64,000 bases of DNA, from NCBI RefSeq assembly GCF_003946865.1, contig NZ_QXTH01000001.1, positions 1 to 64,000 of the forward strand, given 5' to 3'. The position numbers and the translations under genes were made by a program. Source of the stretch: Antribacter gilvus (GTDB taxonomy: Bacteria; Actinomycetota; Actinomycetes; Actinomycetales; Cellulomonadaceae). Position 1 is the stretch's first letter, and every line of letters starts with the position of its first letter. Shown piece by piece: positions 34,432-42,250 of the stretch. The notes below the pieces were generated by a model. That model had not been told where the DNA came from. It saw nothing but the letters and a program-made list of their open reading frames with translations, and did not search any database.

Positions 34432-35370
34432 ATGACCACACCACCCAGCAGGCCCGGCGCCGACCTCGAGGTCATCGACCTCACGCGGGTCTTCGGCGCC
34501 CCGGCCGGCTCTCCGTCGGACGCCCCGGTGCGGGCGGTCGACCGCGTCTCCTTCACCGCGCCGTCCGGCCTGCTCACGGGCTTCGTCGGCGGGAACGGCG
34601 CGGGCAAGACCACCACGATGCGCATGATCATGGGCGTGCTCGCGATCACGGGTGGCGACGTGCGCTTCGACGGCCGGCCGGTCACGCAGGACGACCGCCG
34701 GGCCTTCGGCTACATGCCCGAGGAGCGCGGCCTCTACCCGAAGCAGCCCGTGCTCGACCAGCTCGTCTACCTGGCGCGCCTCCGCGGCATCGCCGCCCCC
34801 GCCGCCCGGGCCGAGGTGCTGGACCACCTGGAGCGTCTCGGGCTCGCCGGACGGGCGAAGGACCACGTGGAGAAGCTGTCGCTCGGCAACCAGCAGCGCG
34901 TGCAGATCATCGCCGCGCTCATGGGGTCCCCGCGCGCCCTGATTCTCGACGAGCCGTTCAGCGGCCTCGACCCGGCAGCCGTCGAGAGCATGGTGGAGCT
35001 GCTGCGTGAGCACACCGCGCGGGGTGTGCCGGTGCTCTTCAGCTCGCACCAGCTCGACCTGGTCGAGCGGCTGTGCGAGCGCCTCGTGATCCTGAAGCAG
35101 GGCCAGGTCGTCGCCTCCGGCGCACCGGCCGAGCTCCAGCGGGCCGGCGCCGTGCGGCACCGCCTGGTCGTGGGCGCCGACGCCGGCTGGGTCCGCGGCG
35201 TGCAGGGCGTCCACGCGATCGACGTCGACGGCCCGGAGGCGCTCGTCGAGCTCTCCGACGACGACGCCGCCCAGCTCCTCCTGACCACCGCCCTGGAGCG
35301 TGGCCCGGTCCACGAGTTCACGCCCGTCCGGCCCACCCTGGCCCAGATCTACCGCGAGGTGACAGCATGA
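34432..35370 (+). CDS. ABC transporter ATP-binding protein
   Basis: This 312-aa ATPase has Walker A GGNGAGKTTTMRM, an ABC signature LSLGNQQR, Walker B ALILDEPFSGLD and the switch His in FSSHQLDLVERL, followed by a C-terminal extension typical of NatA-type exporters. It pairs with the permease that starts at its stop codon (ATGA overlap). Confidence 0.95.
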   Translation: MTTPPSRPGADLEVIDLTRVFGAPAGSPSDAPVRAVDRVSFTAPSGLLTGFVGGNGAGKTTTMRMIMGVLAITGGDVRFDGRPVTQDDRRAFGYMPEERGLYPKQPVLDQLVYLARLRGIAAPAARAEVLDHLERLGLAGRAKDHVEKLSLGNQQRVQIIAALMGSPRALILDEPFSGLDPAAVESMVELLREHTARGVPVLFSSHQLDLVERLCERLVILKQGQVVASGAPAELQRAGAVRHRLVVGADAGWVRGVQGVHAIDVDGPEALVELSDDDAAQLLLTTALERGPVHEFTPVRPTLAQIYREVTA

Positions 35371-36650
35371 CCGCCACGACGAACCGGCCACAGACCGGGG
35401 CGACGGCCGCGCCCGAGGCGAGCAACGGCGTCGGGCACGGGAACCGTGGCGCCTGGCTGATCGTCATGAACCGCGAGATCGTGGTCCGGGCGCTCAACAA
35501 GTCGTTCCTGATGGGTCTCGTCATCTCGCTGGTGATGATCGCCGGCCTGACCGGCTTCTTCGCCTGGCAGAGCAGCAAGACGGACACGTTCACCGTGGCC
35601 GTCACCGCGGGCGACACCGCGGCCCTGGCCGCCGTGGAGGGGGCGGACGACGCGGCGGCGGAGGCCGATCAGAAGGTCGTCGTCGAGGCCCTCGAGGTGG
35701 CCGACGATGACGCCGCCCGTGCCGTGCTCGAGGAGGAGGACGCTGACGCGTGGTTGCAGTCGGGCGAGGCGGCGGGCGAGGCGTCCGGCGTCGAGTCTGG
35801 CGAGGAGGGCTGGACCCTCTCCGGCTGGCGTGAGCCCGACTCGGGGCTGTCGCAGCTGCTGACCAGCACCGTCGAGACACAGACGATCGCCGCCAACGCA
35901 GCGGAGGCCGGCACCACGATGGACGCGCTGTCCGCGGGCGCCACGCTCGACACCCAGCGCCTGGACGGCAACGCGATCGACCCGCAGGTCGTCTTCATCG
36001 CGGGATTCGTCCTCGCGTTCCTGTTCTACCTCGGCACGATCGGCTCCGGCACGATGATCGCCGGGAGCGTCATCGAGGAGAAGCAGTCACGGCTCGCCGA
36101 GATCATCGCCACCGCGGTGCCCCTGCGGCACGTGCTCGCGGGCAAGATCCTTGGCAGCTCGGTGATCGCCCTGGCGCAGAACCTGCTGTTCGCGGCTGTG
36201 GGGCTGATCGGGCTGTCGTTCACCGACCTGTCCACCATCCTGCCGTCGGTGTCCGCCTCGCTGATCTGGTTCGTCGTGTTCTTCACCGTGGGCTTCCTCG
36301 CGGTGGCGGCCCTGTACGCAGTGGCCGGTGCACTGGCCTCCCGGACCGAGGACCTCCAGCACACCACCGGGCCGGTCATGTTCCTCCTCATCGGCATCTA
36401 CATCGTGACGTTCTCCGCCGAAGGCGTCCTCGAAGTGGTCCTGTCCTACGTGCCGCTGACGTCCATCGTCTCCATGCCGGTGCGCGTGCTCGCCGGTGAG
36501 GCGCTCTGGTGGGAGCCCGCGGTGTCGCTCGTCATCATGGCGGCGTTCACTGCGGCGTCCGTGCTCGTGTGCGAGCGGGCCTACCGCGGCGCGCTCCTGC
36601 AGACCGGCGGCCGGCTCACGTGGCGCAAGGCGCTCGCGGCGGAGGGGTGA
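35367..36650 (+). CDS. ABC-2 type permease (NatB-like)
   Basis: This 427-aa permease has one TM at residues 45-67, a large acidic external loop (residues 70-205) and five or so C-terminal TM segments. Motifs typical of the ABC-2 membrane family include GTMIAGSVIEEKQSRLAEII and VPLRHVLAGKILGS. Exported substrate unknown. It is translationally coupled to the ATPase. Confidence 0.93.
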   Translation: MTATTNRPQTGATAAPEASNGVGHGNRGAWLIVMNREIVVRALNKSFLMGLVISLVMIAGLTGFFAWQSSKTDTFTVAVTAGDTAALAAVEGADDAAAEADQKVVVEALEVADDDAARAVLEEEDADAWLQSGEAAGEASGVESGEEGWTLSGWREPDSGLSQLLTSTVETQTIAANAAEAGTTMDALSAGATLDTQRLDGNAIDPQVVFIAGFVLAFLFYLGTIGSGTMIAGSVIEEKQSRLAEIIATAVPLRHVLAGKILGSSVIALAQNLLFAAVGLIGLSFTDLSTILPSVSASLIWFVVFFTVGFLAVAALYAVAGALASRTEDLQHTTGPVMFLLIGIYIVTFSAEGVLEVVLSYVPLTSIVSMPVRVLAGEALWWEPAVSLVIMAAFTAASVLVCERAYRGALLQTGGRLTWRKALAAEG

Positions 36651-36708
36651 CGGGCTGGGGCGGGACGGGCTGAAGCGGGACGGACTGGGGCGTGACGGGC
36701 TGGGGCGG
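36649..36708. repeat. Four 15-bp tandem repeats after the permease stop
   Basis: The unit GACGGGCTGGGGCGG occurs four times with 0-3 mismatches, starting inside the permease stop codon. Confidence 0.7.
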
Positions 36709-36735
36709 GATGGGTGAGGGGTGGGCGTGCCGGGC

Positions 36736-37557
36736 TCAGCGGCCGGTGGTCGAGAAGTGCTGGTAGTCCTTCGGCGACTCCCAGGACCCGCCCCAGAGCC
36801 AGCCGGCGGCCTGGAAGGCTCGCACCACCGCGTCGTCGGGCAGGATCACGCCCGGCTCGGCGGGGCGCCGCACGTAGGGGCGCCCCGCCGGAGGCTCCAC
36901 CGTGTCCCCCCGCACCCACGGGTTCTCGACGGGGTTCACGTCGATCGCCCGCCCGTACGCGTGCTCGCTCCACCGGGTGGAGCCCGCCACGGGGCGGCAG
37001 TTGAACGCGGAGGTGTTGTCCGCCGCCATGGAGGCGTCGTCGCTCCCGCCGAAGTCGTCGACCAGGCGTAGCGACCGGATCGGGTAGTGCGCGTCGAAGA
37101 GGTCCCGGAACACCTCCACGAGGCTGTCCGCCACCTCCGTGTGCGCGACCAGCTCGCCCTGGGCCGTCCCGCCTTCGAACGTACGGTGCGTGAGAGTGAG
37201 GTACCGCAGGTCGCTCAGCGGGACGGGGCAGCCGTCCCGCCAGGACACGCCGGTCATCCGATTGATCACGTCGGGTGGCAGGGCCGAGACGGTCGCCTCG
37301 AAGGCGGGGACTGGTTCTGGGTTCGGGGTGGGGATGCTGGCCGGCGACGGGACCACGGTCGGCGACGGCCCCCCGGTTGACGACGCGATGGTGGTGCTCG
37401 GCGCCGGCGTGCTGGGCGGGGTGGTCTGCGAGGTCCAGCTCGGCGCGGCTCTGTTCGGCGAGGTGGCGGCCGGGGGCGTGCAGGCGACACACGTCGTGGA
37501 CACCAGGACGAGAGCCGCCGCGAGGGCCGCGGTGCGGTGGTCCGCCGGGCGGGTCAT
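36736..37557 (-). CDS. M15-family peptidase, probable lipoprotein
   Basis: This 273-aa protein has a signal with a possible lipobox (LVLVSTTCVAC), a Pro/Ser/Thr-rich spacer and a D-Ala-D-Ala carboxypeptidase-like M15 domain. The zinc motif is visible in STRWSEHAYGRAIDVNP (SxHxxGxAxD) and the last ligand in DYQHFS. Such enzymes trim peptidoglycan peptides. The ATG at 37557 fits the signal, but no clear Shine-Dalgarno precedes it; a GTG at 37596 is possible. Confidence 0.85.
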   Translation of the reverse strand: MTRPADHRTAALAAALVLVSTTCVACTPPAATSPNRAAPSWTSQTTPPSTPAPSTTIASSTGGPSPTVVPSPASIPTPNPEPVPAFEATVSALPPDVINRMTGVSWRDGCPVPLSDLRYLTLTHRTFEGGTAQGELVAHTEVADSLVEVFRDLFDAHYPIRSLRLVDDFGGSDDASMAADNTSAFNCRPVAGSTRWSEHAYGRAIDVNPVENPWVRGDTVEPPAGRPYVRRPAEPGVILPDDAVVRAFQAAGWLWGGSWESPKDYQHFSTTGR

Positions 37558-37779
37558 GCGGACCAGAGCGCGACGGGCTGTGCGGGAGGCGAGCACCTGG
37601 CCAGTGTGGCCCGGGAAGCCGGTGTGTGCAGGACCGACGTATGTGTGCGGGGCCGACGTAACAGACCTTGGGCAACAGTCACGCTCACGTCCCACGGCTG
37701 CAACACCGATGAAACGACGGCATCGGACCATGAGACGAAGAGGCGCCCACCCTGAGCGCCCCGTCGACAGGAGGACGCC

Positions 37780-37941
37780 ATGGAGAACCACGCCGCGTAT
37801 GCCACAACCGTGGCCACCGCACCGTCCGAGCAGCGCGGGAACGCCGGTGACGCCCTGACTGTTGACCCCGCGGACCGCAAGCGCAGGGCCAGTGCTGCCC
37901 TGCTGGAGCTCGCCATCGAACGGGCCGCCCGCAAGCGCTGA
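37780..37941 (+). CDS. 53-aa basic small protein
   Basis: A strong AGGAGG lies 6 nt before the ATG at 37780, and the frame has the usual high GC at third positions. The product starts MENHAAYATTV and ends with the helix-forming basic stretch DPADRKRRASAALLELAIER followed by AARKR. No TM or signal. Family not recognised. It diverges from the M15 gene and is too short for standard length cut-offs, so may be missed in annotations. Confidence 0.6.
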   Translation: MENHAAYATTVATAPSEQRGNAGDALTVDPADRKRRASAALLELAIERAARKR

Positions 37942-38096
37942 GCCTCGCGGGACCGAACTGGTCCTGCGCGTCCCCAGGCCCGCGTGCCCCGCGCCCGCGC
38001 GTCCCCCGGCCTGCGTGTCCCAGGCCCGCGTGCCCGGGCCTGCGTGTCCGAGGCCCGTGCGTGGAAAGGTCGGGCGGCGCGGTCTGCGGCGGCGCC
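37942..38096. repeat. GC-rich imperfect repeats
   Basis: Between 37974 and 38058 variants of AGGCCCGCGTGCCC and GGCCTGCGTGTCC recur about five times. No gene is seen. Confidence 0.5.
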
Positions 38097-39899
38097 TCAC
38101 TGCCGCCTCCACGCTCCCTCGCTGTCGTCTCGCTGCCAGGGTCCGGTGTCGGTGATGGTGTTGCCGTGGGGGTCGGTGAAGGTCCATTCGCTGTTGTGTC
38201 GGGTCATGGTGATGTGGGTGGTGTCGACGTGGTTGTGGTGGTGCCAGCAGAGCAGGGCGCTGTTGGTGACGGAGGTTTCTCCTCCGGCGGCCCAGTGGCG
38301 TGTCGCGTGGTGGACTTCGCAGCGGGAGGGTGGTTGGTCGCAGCCGGGCCAGGTGCAGTGTTTGTCGCGGGCGATGACGGCGCGGCGGAGCTCGCCGGTG
38401 ATGGTTCTCTTGGTGCGTCCGACGTCCAGGACCTGGGAGTCGGGTCCGAAGATGACGCGGGTGACCTGGGAGTCGCAGGCGATCTTGGCGAGCAGGGTCG
38501 GAGGGATCAGCACCCCGGTCTCGGTGAACACCGCCCCGCCGGAGGTGCCGATCCGGCCGGTCCCGCCGGTCCCGCCTGCCCTGCCGGTCCTGCCGGTTCC
38601 GCCGGTCGGTGCCGGGGCCGGTCCGGTCGTGCTCGTGGTCCCGACGCCGCCGAGGCTGCCGATCCCGCCGATCCCGGCGATGCCGGCGATCTGGGTGGGG
38701 GTGGCCCCTGCCGTGGTGGCGAGGGCTGTGAGTTCGGTCCAGGAGACGGTGACGGTCAGGTGGGGGCGGACGGCTGCGCCAGAACCGGTGTGGGCGTTGT
38801 CCAGGGCGATCCGGGCGAGGTCGGCGAGGGCTTGGGCGCGGCGTTGGGTGGTGGTGCGTCCGGTGCCGGGGGTGGGGGGTCCCATGACGGAGCTTAGGGC
38901 GGTGGTCAGGGTCAGGCCGTGCTCGTCGGTGAGGAACCCGGTCAGGTGGTACCCGCCGAACGTCTTGGACACCTCCAGGTGCTCGCGGTCCTTGGTGTGG
39001 GTGTAGCCGCGTTCGTCCGCGTCGGGGTCGCTCACGGCGGCGAACCGGGCGACCAGGCGCCGGAACCGGTCGGGGCGGTGGGCGGCGGCCTGGGCAAGGA
39101 GGAACACCTCACCCGTGACCGGCCCGCCCCCGGCAACCGCGCCCCCGTCCGCCGCACCACCGTCCCCTGCGCCCTCGTCGCCCGTGCCCTGGTCACCCGG
39201 GTCCGGGTCGGGCGCGCTGTCGGGGCCGGGGACGGGTGTGGTCAGGGCGGTCTTGCGGGCCGGGCTGGTCGGGGCGCCGTTGACCAGGATGGTGAGGTGG
39301 TCGGGGCCGATGGTCCCGGCCAGGGCCGCAGCCTGGGTGGCGGGCAGGTCCTGGTCCAGGACGCGGGCGACCCTCACCTCACGTCGGGCGGTCGCCGGGC
39401 TGATGTTCTGAACCATCGCCAGCCAGGTCGCGAACGACCTGGCGCCGGCTCCGGGGCCGATGCCCCAGCGGCCGTCGGCCTCGATGCGAGGCAGGAACGA
39501 CAGACGCAACGCATCCAACCGCCCGGTCACCGCCCGCAGGCGGGCACCGGCACCGACAAGCCGGGACACGACCAGCCCGCCCGCGACGTCCAGGACGTCC
39601 AGCGCGCCCGGCCCGGCGACGCTGACCAGCTCGCCCGCGACCGCTTCCAGGTCCGCGAGCACGACCTCCAACGACCGCGCCACGGGCACCACCCCACCAC
39701 GCACGACCGGCACGGACGCGACCGGCACAGGCACGACCGGCATCGACACGACCGGCATCGACGCGACCGGCATCGACGCGACCGGCATCGACGCGACCGG
39801 CATCGACGCGACCGGCATCGACGCGACCGGCATCGACGCGACCGGCACGGCGGTCATCGCGGGCACGGAGCGGTCCGCATCAATGGCTCCGACAGTCAT
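38097..39899 (-). CDS. DUF222 / HNH endonuclease (13E12-type) protein
   Basis: This 600-aa protein has a central DUF222 domain (ISPATARREVRVARVLDQDL region, SPATARR motif) and a C-terminal HNH nuclease: CTWPGCDQPPSRCEVHHATR, then NSALLCWHHHNHVD. These multicopy proteins are frequent in actinobacteria and are of unknown biological role. Unusual here is the N-terminus, where seven SMPVA-like pentapeptides follow the first 20 residues, and a Gly-rich block after TQIAGIAG. The ATG at 39899 is chosen because GGAGGGGG lies upstream. No intron or IS surrounds it. Confidence 0.9.
   Translation of the reverse strand: MTVGAIDADRSVPAMTAVPVASMPVASMPVASMPVASMPVASMPVASMPVVSMPVVPVPVASVPVVRGGVVPVARSLEVVLADLEAVAGELVSVAGPGALDVLDVAGGLVVSRLVGAGARLRAVTGRLDALRLSFLPRIEADGRWGIGPGAGARSFATWLAMVQNISPATARREVRVARVLDQDLPATQAAALAGTIGPDHLTILVNGAPTSPARKTALTTPVPGPDSAPDPDPGDQGTGDEGAGDGGAADGGAVAGGGPVTGEVFLLAQAAAHRPDRFRRLVARFAAVSDPDADERGYTHTKDREHLEVSKTFGGYHLTGFLTDEHGLTLTTALSSVMGPPTPGTGRTTTQRRAQALADLARIALDNAHTGSGAAVRPHLTVTVSWTELTALATTAGATPTQIAGIAGIGGIGSLGGVGTTSTTGPAPAPTGGTGRTGRAGGTGGTGRIGTSGGAVFTETGVLIPPTLLAKIACDSQVTRVIFGPDSQVLDVGRTKRTITGELRRAVIARDKHCTWPGCDQPPSRCEVHHATRHWAAGGETSVTNSALLCWHHHNHVDTTHITMTRHNSEWTFTDPHGNTITDTGPWQRDDSEGAWRRQ
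39736..39840. repeat. 15-bp minisatellite, seven units, within the DUF222/HNH gene
   Basis: The unit ACCGGCATCGACGCG is repeated seven times without gaps (first unit with one change). It encodes the pentapeptide SMPVA on the minus strand; because 15 is a multiple of 3, copy-number change would keep the frame. Confidence 0.95.
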
Positions 39900-40080
39900 C
39901 CCCGCACCCCCTCCAAACCCGCGCCATCTGGCCGTTCCTGACCCTCCCGATTCTATCGAACACGCGTTCTTACGGCTTGCTGGTTGAAGAATCTGTGTAC
40001 AACTTCTTGATTCCACCTGGTGTGGTCGGCCTCGCACCCGCACAACCCCGTCAAGGCGACACCTGACCAACCGTCGCCGC

Positions 40081-40086
40081 TAGCCT
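40081..40086 (+). promoter_or_regulatory. Leaderless -10 (TAGCCT) of first propeller gene
   Basis: TAGCCT then 6 nt then the GTG at 40093. The 193-bp spacer upstream is otherwise featureless. Confidence 0.45.
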
Positions 40087-40092
40087 CTCCTC

Positions 40093-42000
40093 GTGATCTC
40101 GCGGCGCAGTGACGACGAATCCCACACCTTCGACCCGGTGCCGGACGACGCTGTGACGCCCCAGGCGCCCCAGGCGGACGAGACCCCAGCTCCCGAGACC
40201 CCAGCTCCCGAGACGCACGCCCCCGAGACGCACGCCCCCGAGATGATCACCGGCGTGCCCGGCACGTTCACGGACCCGGACGCACGTACCCAGTCCGGGA
40301 CCGACATCCCCGGACCGGGCCGACGCGGCGCCGACCTCCGCCGTCGGGCGTCGGCGTCGGTCCACCGGGCGGCGGCACCGTTCCGCCGGGCGGGCATCGG
40401 CGCGAGGGACGCCTCAGCGAGGGCCGGACGGTCGGCAGCACGCGCCACCCGCGCGGCCACCGCCGCGGTGCACAGCCGGATCCCGGGCACCCGCAAGGGC
40501 CGCGTCCTGCTCGCCGGCGGGGCCGCCGCGGTGGTCGCCGCGGTGGTCGCGGGCGGTGTCGCGGTGGACGCAGCGCTCGACCGGCAGAACCTGGCTGCCG
40601 CACCCGGCGGTGTTCTGGCCCTGGACGGCGAGCTCCAGGAGTCCTGGTCCGTGGCCGTCGACGGCGCGCTCGAGATCCGGCTCGTCCGGATGCCGGGGGG
40701 TGTGGTGGCCGCCGTCGGCCGGGATGCCGTGCTGGGACTGGACGCCGCGTCCGGCGAGACGCTGTGGACGGTGGAGCGGGCATCCGCCGAGTGCGGCCCA
40801 CTGCCAGTGGCCCGGGCCGAGCGGGCGGAGGAGGCGGAGCGTCTCGTCTGCGTCGCTCCGGCCGCCACGGAGGACGGCCCGCTGACCGTCACGGTGATCG
40901 GCCAGGACGGCGTCGAGGCGACGCGCGAGGTGGAAGCGGCCGCCGTCGTCCGACCCGCGGCCGACGGGGGGCTGTTCGTCGTCCATCGCACGGGCACCCC
41001 GCCCGACCCGGTCCAGCCGACCCCCGAGCCGGAAACAGACGCAGAAGGCAACGTGGTGGCGCTCCGCGGCACGGTCGAGGACGGCTGGGACCTGTCCGTG
41101 CGGATGGAAGATGCCGCGTCGGGCGAGGTCCGCTGGGAGCGCAGCCTGCCGTTCGAGCCGGCCGACCTGGCCGCCGGCGGGTCGTGCATCGAGTACGACG
41201 GCGCGACGGGCGGCCCCACTCTCGCGCTGGACGGCGCGCTCACCGCCTTCTCGTCCCCCACCGTCGTGGCCGTCGCGGGCTGCGGCGCTGCGGGGATCTT
41301 CACGCCGGAGGGCGAACCGATCGAGGAGAGCCCGCCGGAGGCATTCGTGCTGGCCGGGGGCAGCTACTACTCCGAGGGAGGCTTGTCCTACACGTCGTTC
41401 GCGGGCGCGAGCCTCCCCGGGTCGCGCATCCCCCTCGTGGATGGCGGCTACGTGCGGATCGACGGCACGATCGTCGACGAGGACGGGACAGCCAGCACGC
41501 CGGGCGGTGTGGTCCTCGACCCCCTCACCACCGACGGCTCGGCCCCCCGCTTCATGCTGCTCAACCAGCCCAGCCGCCTGGTCGCGGTGGACGACGACGG
41601 GGACGGGCGCTGGTCCAGCGAGCTTCCCACGAACCACCTGGTCGCACGGACCGCGAACCTCGCGGTGCTCCTCGACCTCCGCGGACGGCTCGTCGGCGTG
41701 GACCTGCGATCGGGCGAGGAGCTCTGGGCGACCGAGCCGGAGCTCCTCGCCGTGGGCGGGTGGACCGCGGTCGAGCAGGTGGTGACGGAGGCGTTCACGG
41801 ACGGCAGCACCGTCCTCCTCGCGACACCGCCAAGGCCCGGCGAGCCCGGGCTGCGCCTGCTCGCCGTCGACCTGGACTCGGGCGACGTCACCTGGGAGCT
41901 GAAGCAGGAGACGCCGTACACGCAGCTGCTTGCCGTGGACGGCAACCTCGTGCAGGTCACGCAGCAGGGCGTCGTCGGGCTGGCGCCGCCGGCCCGCTGA
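40093..42000 (+). CDS. Membrane-anchored PQQ-like beta-propeller protein, copy 1
   Basis: This 635-aa protein has an acidic, Pro-rich cytoplasmic N-terminus (repeated APETHAPETP-like units), a basic segment, a TM helix near residues 138-160 and an external PQQ/outer-membrane-assembly-like propeller with blades such as DAVLGLDAASGETLWTVE and LVGVDLRSGEELWATE. Four cysteines (AECGPL, LVCVAP, GSCIEY, AGCGAAG) are placed as in the two paralogs downstream. No PQQ-binding residues or catalytic sites are visible, so a binding or scaffold role is more likely than dehydrogenase activity. Confidence 0.85.
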   Translation: MISRRSDDESHTFDPVPDDAVTPQAPQADETPAPETPAPETHAPETHAPEMITGVPGTFTDPDARTQSGTDIPGPGRRGADLRRRASASVHRAAAPFRRAGIGARDASARAGRSAARATRAATAAVHSRIPGTRKGRVLLAGGAAAVVAAVVAGGVAVDAALDRQNLAAAPGGVLALDGELQESWSVAVDGALEIRLVRMPGGVVAAVGRDAVLGLDAASGETLWTVERASAECGPLPVARAERAEEAERLVCVAPAATEDGPLTVTVIGQDGVEATREVEAAAVVRPAADGGLFVVHRTGTPPDPVQPTPEPETDAEGNVVALRGTVEDGWDLSVRMEDAASGEVRWERSLPFEPADLAAGGSCIEYDGATGGPTLALDGALTAFSSPTVVAVAGCGAAGIFTPEGEPIEESPPEAFVLAGGSYYSEGGLSYTSFAGASLPGSRIPLVDGGYVRIDGTIVDEDGTASTPGGVVLDPLTTDGSAPRFMLLNQPSRLVAVDDDGDGRWSSELPTNHLVARTANLAVLLDLRGRLVGVDLRSGEELWATEPELLAVGGWTAVEQVVTEAFTDGSTVLLATPPRPGEPGLRLLAVDLDSGDVTWELKQETPYTQLLAVDGNLVQVTQQGVVGLAPPAR

Positions 42001-42091
42001 CCCTGCGGCTCCGCTCCGGGCATGGCTCGCCCGCGCCCCGATGACGACGTCCACCCCGCACGTCTTCACCGACGGACGCACCCTGATGCTC

Positions 42092-42140
42092 GGCACCCGG
42101 CACCCGGCACCCGGCACCCGGCACCCGGCACCCGGCACCC
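42092..42140. repeat. 7-bp minisatellite (GGCACCC x7)
   Basis: Seven perfect head-to-tail copies of GGCACCC lie between the first and second propeller genes. The rest of the 250-bp spacer (42001-42250) has no gene. Copy number is likely to vary between isolates. Confidence 0.95.
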
Positions 42141-42238
42141 GGTGCGCGGGGCGCGCCGCTGGACCAACGCGAGATCGAGCTCATCGGCTTCCGCTGAGCC
42201 GCCTCGCGGCGTCGCTGTCCTCCAGGGGTCCCCGTGGT

Positions 42239-42244
42239 TAGGCT
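42239..42244 (+). promoter_or_regulatory. Leaderless -10 (TAGGCT) of second propeller gene
   Basis: TAGGCT then 6 nt then the ATG at 42251. Confidence 0.45.
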
Positions 42245-42250
42245 CCCCGC

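Noticed and set aside
38097-39899. HNH gene as part of a mobile intron or homing element
   Set aside because: DUF222/13E12-type HNH genes are ordinary multicopy chromosomal genes in actinobacteria; no intron, inverted terminal repeats or split gene surrounds it.
39736-42140. CRISPR arrays suggested by the repeat tracts at 39736-39840 and 42092-42140
   Set aside because: The units are 15 bp and 7 bp, directly contiguous with no spacers, and no cas gene is nearby.
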